DNA from: Solirubrobacter deserti
GTDB lineage: Bacteria > Actinomycetota > Thermoleophilia > Solirubrobacterales > Solirubrobacteraceae
Assembly (NCBI RefSeq): GCF_027587175.1
Contig: NZ_JAPCID010000072.1
Location: 1-34,534, forward strand
Direction: 5' to 3'
Length of the DNA: 34,534 bases
The notes under the pieces: generated by a model
What the model was told of the DNA's origin: nothing
The model's database searches: none
The model's input: only the letters and a program-made list of their open reading frames with translations
In this document: positions 31,844 to 34,534 of the stretch, piece after piece
Layout of the letters: every line of letters begins with the position of its first letter
Numbering within the stretch: position 1 is the first letter of the stretch
Translations under genes and position numbers: made by a program

Positions 31844-32139
31844 GCGGTTGAGCGTAGCGAGGCCGGCTTCACGCGCGGCCGAACGGGAAAGGGCGCGGGG
31901 ACGCGCATCGCCTGCACGTCGCCGTAGACTGCGGAGCCGTCGCTGATCGTGTGCGGAACGCTCGCCCCGTGGGCGGCGGCGAGCTCGTCCGCGATCCACT
32001 CGACCCTGCGGGCGGGATCAGGGCTCCCGAGCATCAGGATCGCGCACGGCGCCTCGCCCGCCGCGAGCGTGATGTGCGCCGTCCGGGCCGGCGCATGCTG
32101 TTTCGCGCGCGCAAAGGCGGCATGCAGCACGCCGCTCAC
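31840..32139 (-). CDS. Small protein of unknown function, 99 aa
   Basis: The GTG-started frame has the strong G/C third-position bias of real genes here, unlike the overlapping plus-strand frames. The product has segments ARTAHITLAAGEAPCAILML, VEWIADELAAAHGASVP and YGDVQAMRVPAPFPVRPRV, with no signal peptide or membrane helix. No family is recognised. Its TGA overlaps the ATG of the 10-codon ORF, so it may be the first gene of the 298-aa/AraC/DUF2000 operon. Confidence 0.55.
   Translation of the reverse strand: MSGVLHAAFARAKQHAPARTAHITLAAGEAPCAILMLGSPDPARRVEWIADELAAAHGASVPHTISDGSAVYGDVQAMRVPAPFPVRPRVKPASLRSTA
31844..31856 (-). promoter_or_regulatory. Leaderless promoter -10 for the 10-codon ORF and operon
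   Basis: TACGCT (31856-31851, minus strand) is 7 nt before ATG 31843, within the end of the 99-aa ORF. Confidence 0.45.
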
Positions 32140-32200
32140 CGCACACAGATTCCGTCAAGCCCGGTGACGCGGTGAACCGGTGCCCGCATCGGGTTCGGTG

Positions 32201-32359
32201 CTAGAGCAAGAGGCGAGCCAGGAGGTAGCCGCAGCCGAAAAACCCGGCGACGACGACGAGGTACGTCAGCACGATGCCGGCGACGAACCCCGGATCCCAG
32301 GTGTGGCGCCTGCGCGGGCGAGCGGTTCGTGTGTCGCGCCTGCGGGTCGATGTCGGCAT
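32201..32359 (-). CDS. Small single-helix membrane protein, 52 aa
   Basis: ATG 32359 to TAG 32201 encodes a very basic N-terminus (RRRDTRTARPRRRHTWDP, residues 6-23) followed by one hydrophobic helix (about 25-48, FVAGIVLTYLVVVAGFFGCG) and a short LARLLL end. The charge pattern puts the N-terminus in the cytoplasm. It is too short for many gene finders. No family is recognised; no Shine-Dalgarno is clear. It could be a subunit-like or regulatory membrane peptide; the 61 nt between it and the 99-aa ORF hold only weak hairpins. Confidence 0.55.
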   Translation of the reverse strand: MPTSTRRRDTRTARPRRRHTWDPGFVAGIVLTYLVVVAGFFGCGYLLARLLL

Positions 32360-32571
32360 CTCCGAGGCGGCGAAGTCTCATCGCGGTCCGCCGGCCGGGC
32401 AAGCGCCGAGGCTGAAGCTCCACCCGAGGTCGCAGACCGACGGACCAGGCGTCGGGCCGGCCGGGCCGAGTGCGACCTTCGGTGGATGTGGCCGGGCAGC
32501 GCTTGTGCGCGCGAGCAGGCGAAGGGAGGGTTCCGGGACGTCGGCGCACTGCCGGCCGGATACGACCCCAC
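32360..32571. other. Gap of ~210 bp upstream of the aquaporin, no gene seen
   Basis: Frames here lack coding-like third-position bias on either strand. It holds short GC-rich palindromes (GGGCCGGCCGGGCC near 32452). A promoter for the aquaporin must lie here, but no convincing -10/-35 pair stands out. Confidence 0.4.
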
Positions 32572-32581
32572 AGGAGACTCG
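32572..32581 (+). promoter_or_regulatory. Shine-Dalgarno deciding the aquaporin start
   Basis: AGGAG (32572-32576), within CAGGAGAC, is 5 nt before ATG 32582. It rejects the longer upstream frame that begins at 32180. Confidence 0.6.
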
Positions 32582-33328
32582 ATGCACCCGCGCCGTATCA
32601 CTGCCGCCGAGTTCGTCGGCACGTTCGTCCTCGTCTTTGGCGGCGTGGGCTCTGCTGTGATCGCCGGGGAGGTGATCGGCGCACTCGGCGTCGCCTTCGC
32701 CTTCGGTCTATCGCTGCTGGCTATGGCGTACGCGATCGGCCCGATCTCCGGCTGCCACATCAACCCGGCGGTGACGATCGGCCTCGCCGTCTCTCGCCGC
32801 ATCACCTGGCGCGAGACGGTCGGCTACTTCGTCGGGCAGGTGCTCGGAGCCGTCGCCGCGGCGCTGCTGCTGCTCATCATCGTCAAGGCTCCTGACAGCG
32901 CCTACGACCTTTCCGAGCAAGGCTTCGGCGCGAACGGCTTCGGCGACCACTCACCGTCCAACTATCCGCTCCTTGCGGCGTTGCTCGCCGAGATCGTGCT
33001 CACCGGACTGCTGGTGTTCACGGTCCTCTCGGCGACCGATCGGATGGCCAACGTCGCGTTCGCCGGCATCCCGATCGGCCTCGTGCTCACGCTGATCCAC
33101 CTCGTCGGCATCCCGATCGACAACACGTCGGTCAACCCTGCGCGCAGCCTCGGACCGGCCGTATTCGTCGGGGGGTGGGCGCTGGAGCAGCTGTGGCTGT
33201 TCATCGTCGCGCCGATCGTCGGCGCGGTCGGCGGCGCGCTGCTGCACGGGTACCTGTTCACCGGCGCGGCGCCGGTGGACCCCGAGGCGTCCGCCGTCGC
33301 CGCCGAGCCGCCCTTGGCGACGACCTGA
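32582..33328 (+). CDS. aqpZ: Aquaporin Z (water channel)
   Basis: This 248-aa MIP channel has six membrane helices and two half-helices carrying NPA motifs: HINPAVT (N61) and SVNPARS (N185). The selectivity-filter residues read F41, H173, T182 and R188, the same set as E. coli AqpZ (F43, H174, T183, R189), so it should pass water and exclude glycerol. The Ala/Pro-rich C-terminus is cytoplasmic. A Shine-Dalgarno start sets it apart from most genes here. Two small hairpins follow the stop. Confidence 0.95.
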   Translation: MHPRRITAAEFVGTFVLVFGGVGSAVIAGEVIGALGVAFAFGLSLLAMAYAIGPISGCHINPAVTIGLAVSRRITWRETVGYFVGQVLGAVAAALLLLIIVKAPDSAYDLSEQGFGANGFGDHSPSNYPLLAALLAEIVLTGLLVFTVLSATDRMANVAFAGIPIGLVLTLIHLVGIPIDNTSVNPARSLGPAVFVGGWALEQLWLFIVAPIVGAVGGALLHGYLFTGAAPVDPEASAVAAEPPLATT

Positions 33329-33364
33329 CCGGCTGCCGGTCGCGGCCGCCCGTGCCGTGGCCGC
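33327..33364 (+). terminator. Tandem hairpins after the aquaporin
   Basis: GACCGG/CCGGTC (33327-33341, 3-nt loop) is followed at once by GCGGCC/GGCCGC (33342-33347 and 33359-33364). No T-run follows. Confidence 0.45.
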
Positions 33365-33527
33365 CGCAACGAGCGCCACCCGGCCGAGCGCAAACTCGTG
33401 GGGGGGTGAAACGCCGTCCGATCCGACGAAGGGGTGCACCGCAAACCCCGTCGCGGAGGACGTCATTGCCACACCAGGCGCAGCACCCTGAACCCGCTCG
33501 ACGCCAACGACGCGCCACCTCGTCGGC

Positions 33528-34313
33528 GTGATCGCGTCGCCTAAGAGCGCCGACCGCTACTGCAGTGGCTACTCGCGGCGGCTCGGCGGCGACGCCTGGG
33601 GCGACGACGAGCGGCTCGCGTGGTACGCACTGGACTGGATCACGACTGTGGTGCCGGCAGCAGCCGTCCTGTCGCCGGTGGACCGGCGTCTGGAGCTGTT
33701 CACCGCCGGGCCGGTGGTCGCAAAGGTCGACGGCCCGCAAGGACGACTCGACCTCACGCGGCTGCGTCCCGAGTACTTGAGCCGGGCCCGGACGTTCGAC
33801 CCGTTCGCGCCCTCGCGCTGGAACCGCGGCGCGGCAACGGTCGTCGGCCCGGCGGACGTCGGCGGCCAGGACGCCCTCGCGCGGTCGTCATACGGCGCGT
33901 TCCTGGCCGCCCACGGCGTGGGCACCCAAGTGTCGGTGTTCTTCCGCGACGGCGGGAGGATCGCCGGTGCGATGCTGCTCTTTCGCCGCCGCGACGATCC
34001 GCCGTTGACGCAGGCGGAGAGCGTGCTGCTGCGTCGCGTGCAGCCGTTCCTCGAGCTTGCGCTGGCCTACGGCGGGCGCGCGGTCGAGCCGGCGGCGACG
34101 GAGCCGCTGCTCGCCTCCGGCCTGACGCCGCGCCAGATCGAGGTGGCCCGGCTCGCCGCGGCCGGCGCCACCAACGCCGAGATCGCGCGTGCGCTGTTCG
34201 TGAGCATTCCCACGGTCAAGACGCACATGAACCAGGTCTTGGCGAAGCTCGGCCTGCGCTCGCGCACCGAGCTCGTGACCTTCTTGCGCGGTACGCGCGC
34301 AGGTGACGGGTGA
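33528..34313 (+). CDS. LuxR-family transcriptional regulator without receiver domain
   Basis: This 261-aa protein ends in a LuxR-type HTH (about 196-258): SGLTPRQIEVARLAAAGATN, AEIARALFVS and PTVKTHMNQVLAKLGLRSR. The first ~190 residues contain WYALDWITTVVPAAAVLSPV and a GAF-like alpha/beta pattern (QVSVFFRDGGRIAGAMLLFR), so it may sense a small molecule. There is no REC phosphorylation site. GTG 33528 is the first start in frame but no Shine-Dalgarno or -10 supports it strongly. About 200 bp separate it from the aquaporin. Confidence 0.85.
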   Translation: MIASPKSADRYCSGYSRRLGGDAWGDDERLAWYALDWITTVVPAAAVLSPVDRRLELFTAGPVVAKVDGPQGRLDLTRLRPEYLSRARTFDPFAPSRWNRGAATVVGPADVGGQDALARSSYGAFLAAHGVGTQVSVFFRDGGRIAGAMLLFRRRDDPPLTQAESVLLRRVQPFLELALAYGGRAVEPAATEPLLASGLTPRQIEVARLAAAGATNAEIARALFVSIPTVKTHMNQVLAKLGLRSRTELVTFLRGTRAGDG

Positions 34314-34319
34314 GCCGGG

Positions 34320-34534
34320 TCAGCGCAACTCGAACTCGCCCGCGCCGTCGCGGTCCCGCGGCGCCCGGCTCGGCGGCGCCGCGGGTGAAGCGACGCCGGG
34401 CCGGGGCGTGGCCGACGGCGCGACAGCGGGCGGGGCGGTAGGCGACGGCACGACGGCGGGCGGGGCCGTCGCCGTCGGGGCCGCGGCCCGCTGCCGCGCG
34501 GCGCGCGAGCGCGCCGCGTTGCGGCGGTGGCGCT
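34320..34534 (-). CDS. C-terminal Pro/Ala/Thr-rich tail of a protein entering from the right edge
   Basis: On the minus strand one frame is open from the edge to TGA 34320-34322 (about 71 codons). It starts basic (RHRRNAARSRAARQRAAAPT), continues as a Pro/Ala/Thr tract (TAPPAVVPSPTAPPAVAPSA) and ends DGAGEFELR. The composition resembles the tail of the sigma fusion at 20207. The domain it belongs to lies outside the window. Confidence 0.55.
   Translation of the reverse strand, partial: RHRRNAARSRAARQRAAAPTATAPPAVVPSPTAPPAVAPSATPRPGVASPAAPPSRAPRDRDGAGEFELR

Noticed and set aside
32180-32581. Upstream extension of the aquaporin frame
   Set aside because: The aquaporin fold begins at ATG 32582, which has a Shine-Dalgarno; the extension is not coding-like and opposes the 52-aa ORF.
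33406-33531. A 41-codon Arg-rich frame ending in GTGA overlap with the LuxR start
   Set aside because: A GGGGGG run before it looks like a ribosome site, but the product is low-complexity Arg/Pro/Ser and lacks the third-position bias of genes.
1-34534. Mobile elements, CRISPR arrays, tRNA or rRNA genes
   Set aside because: No transposase, integrase, spaced short direct repeats, or tRNA cloverleaf with a TTCGA loop was recognised by eye on either strand.

Overview
The window is GC-rich DNA (roughly 70% GC by eye, strong G/C preference at third codon positions) from an actinobacterium. The gene set (a fused PafB-PafC activator, SnoaL-tailed and zinc-finger-tailed ECF sigma factors, a COG4880-type secreted beta-propeller, DUF3455, DUF2000 and EcsC proteins, many Pro/Thr-rich secreted tails) fits the Thermoleophilia/Solirubrobacterales best; that placement is inference. 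It reads as ordinary chromosome: no tRNA, rRNA, CRISPR, IS element, integrase or phage gene was found. About 35 protein genes are packed tightly, with several 1-4 nt start/stop overlaps and several tail-to-tail overlaps.

Layout. 1-919: left-truncated PucR-type regulator (-). 1006-2753: acyl desaturase (+) facing a NarL-type response regulator coupled to a 69-aa stand-alone histidine-kinase dimerisation domain (-). 2823-5281: fused PafBC activator and a PNPOx-fold protein (+). 5336-7243: GntR repressor divergent from an MFS transporter with an operator between them. 7222-8298: rmlA. 8315-9902: HD hydrolase and SDR starting back to back. 9877-13659: EcsC protein (-), alpha/beta hydrolase, L,D-transpeptidase and RNase D (+). 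13643-15732: MFS exporter-tetR operon (-). 15884-15955: a free-standing 23-codon gene ending in a 16-bp hairpin. 16127-19515: beta-propeller and amidase (-), divergent SGNH hydrolase (+). 19568-20110: unknown secreted protein (-). 20207-23368: membrane-tethered sigma/anti-sigma fusion, ECF sigma with SnoaL tail, VOC protein, DUF3455 protein (+). 23389-26640: 1083-aa unknown secreted protein. 26677-27915: orphan ParB-like protein and a broken DUF4259 remnant. 27897-29667: LysR divergent from an SDR. 29651-32139: a tightly coupled operon (99-aa ORF, 10-codon ORF, 298-aa unknown, AraC, DUF2000) (-). 32201-32359: 52-aa one-helix membrane ORF (-). 32582-34313: aquaporin Z and a LuxR regulator (+). 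34320-34534: the Pro/Ala-rich end of a protein entering from the right (-).

A theme joins the regions. At about fifteen genes a TANNNT (or near) -10 hexamer lies only 6-10 nt before the start codon, so the mRNA probably begins at the start codon (leaderless). This pattern decided several starts, including TTG and GTG starts. Only the 23-codon gene, the SGNH hydrolase and the aquaporin show a clear Shine-Dalgarno sequence. Functionally the window is rich in cell-envelope enzymes (L,D-transpeptidase, amidase, RmlA, desaturase, secreted proteins), one-component regulators beside the transporter or enzyme they probably control, and stress regulation (PafBC, two ECF sigmas).
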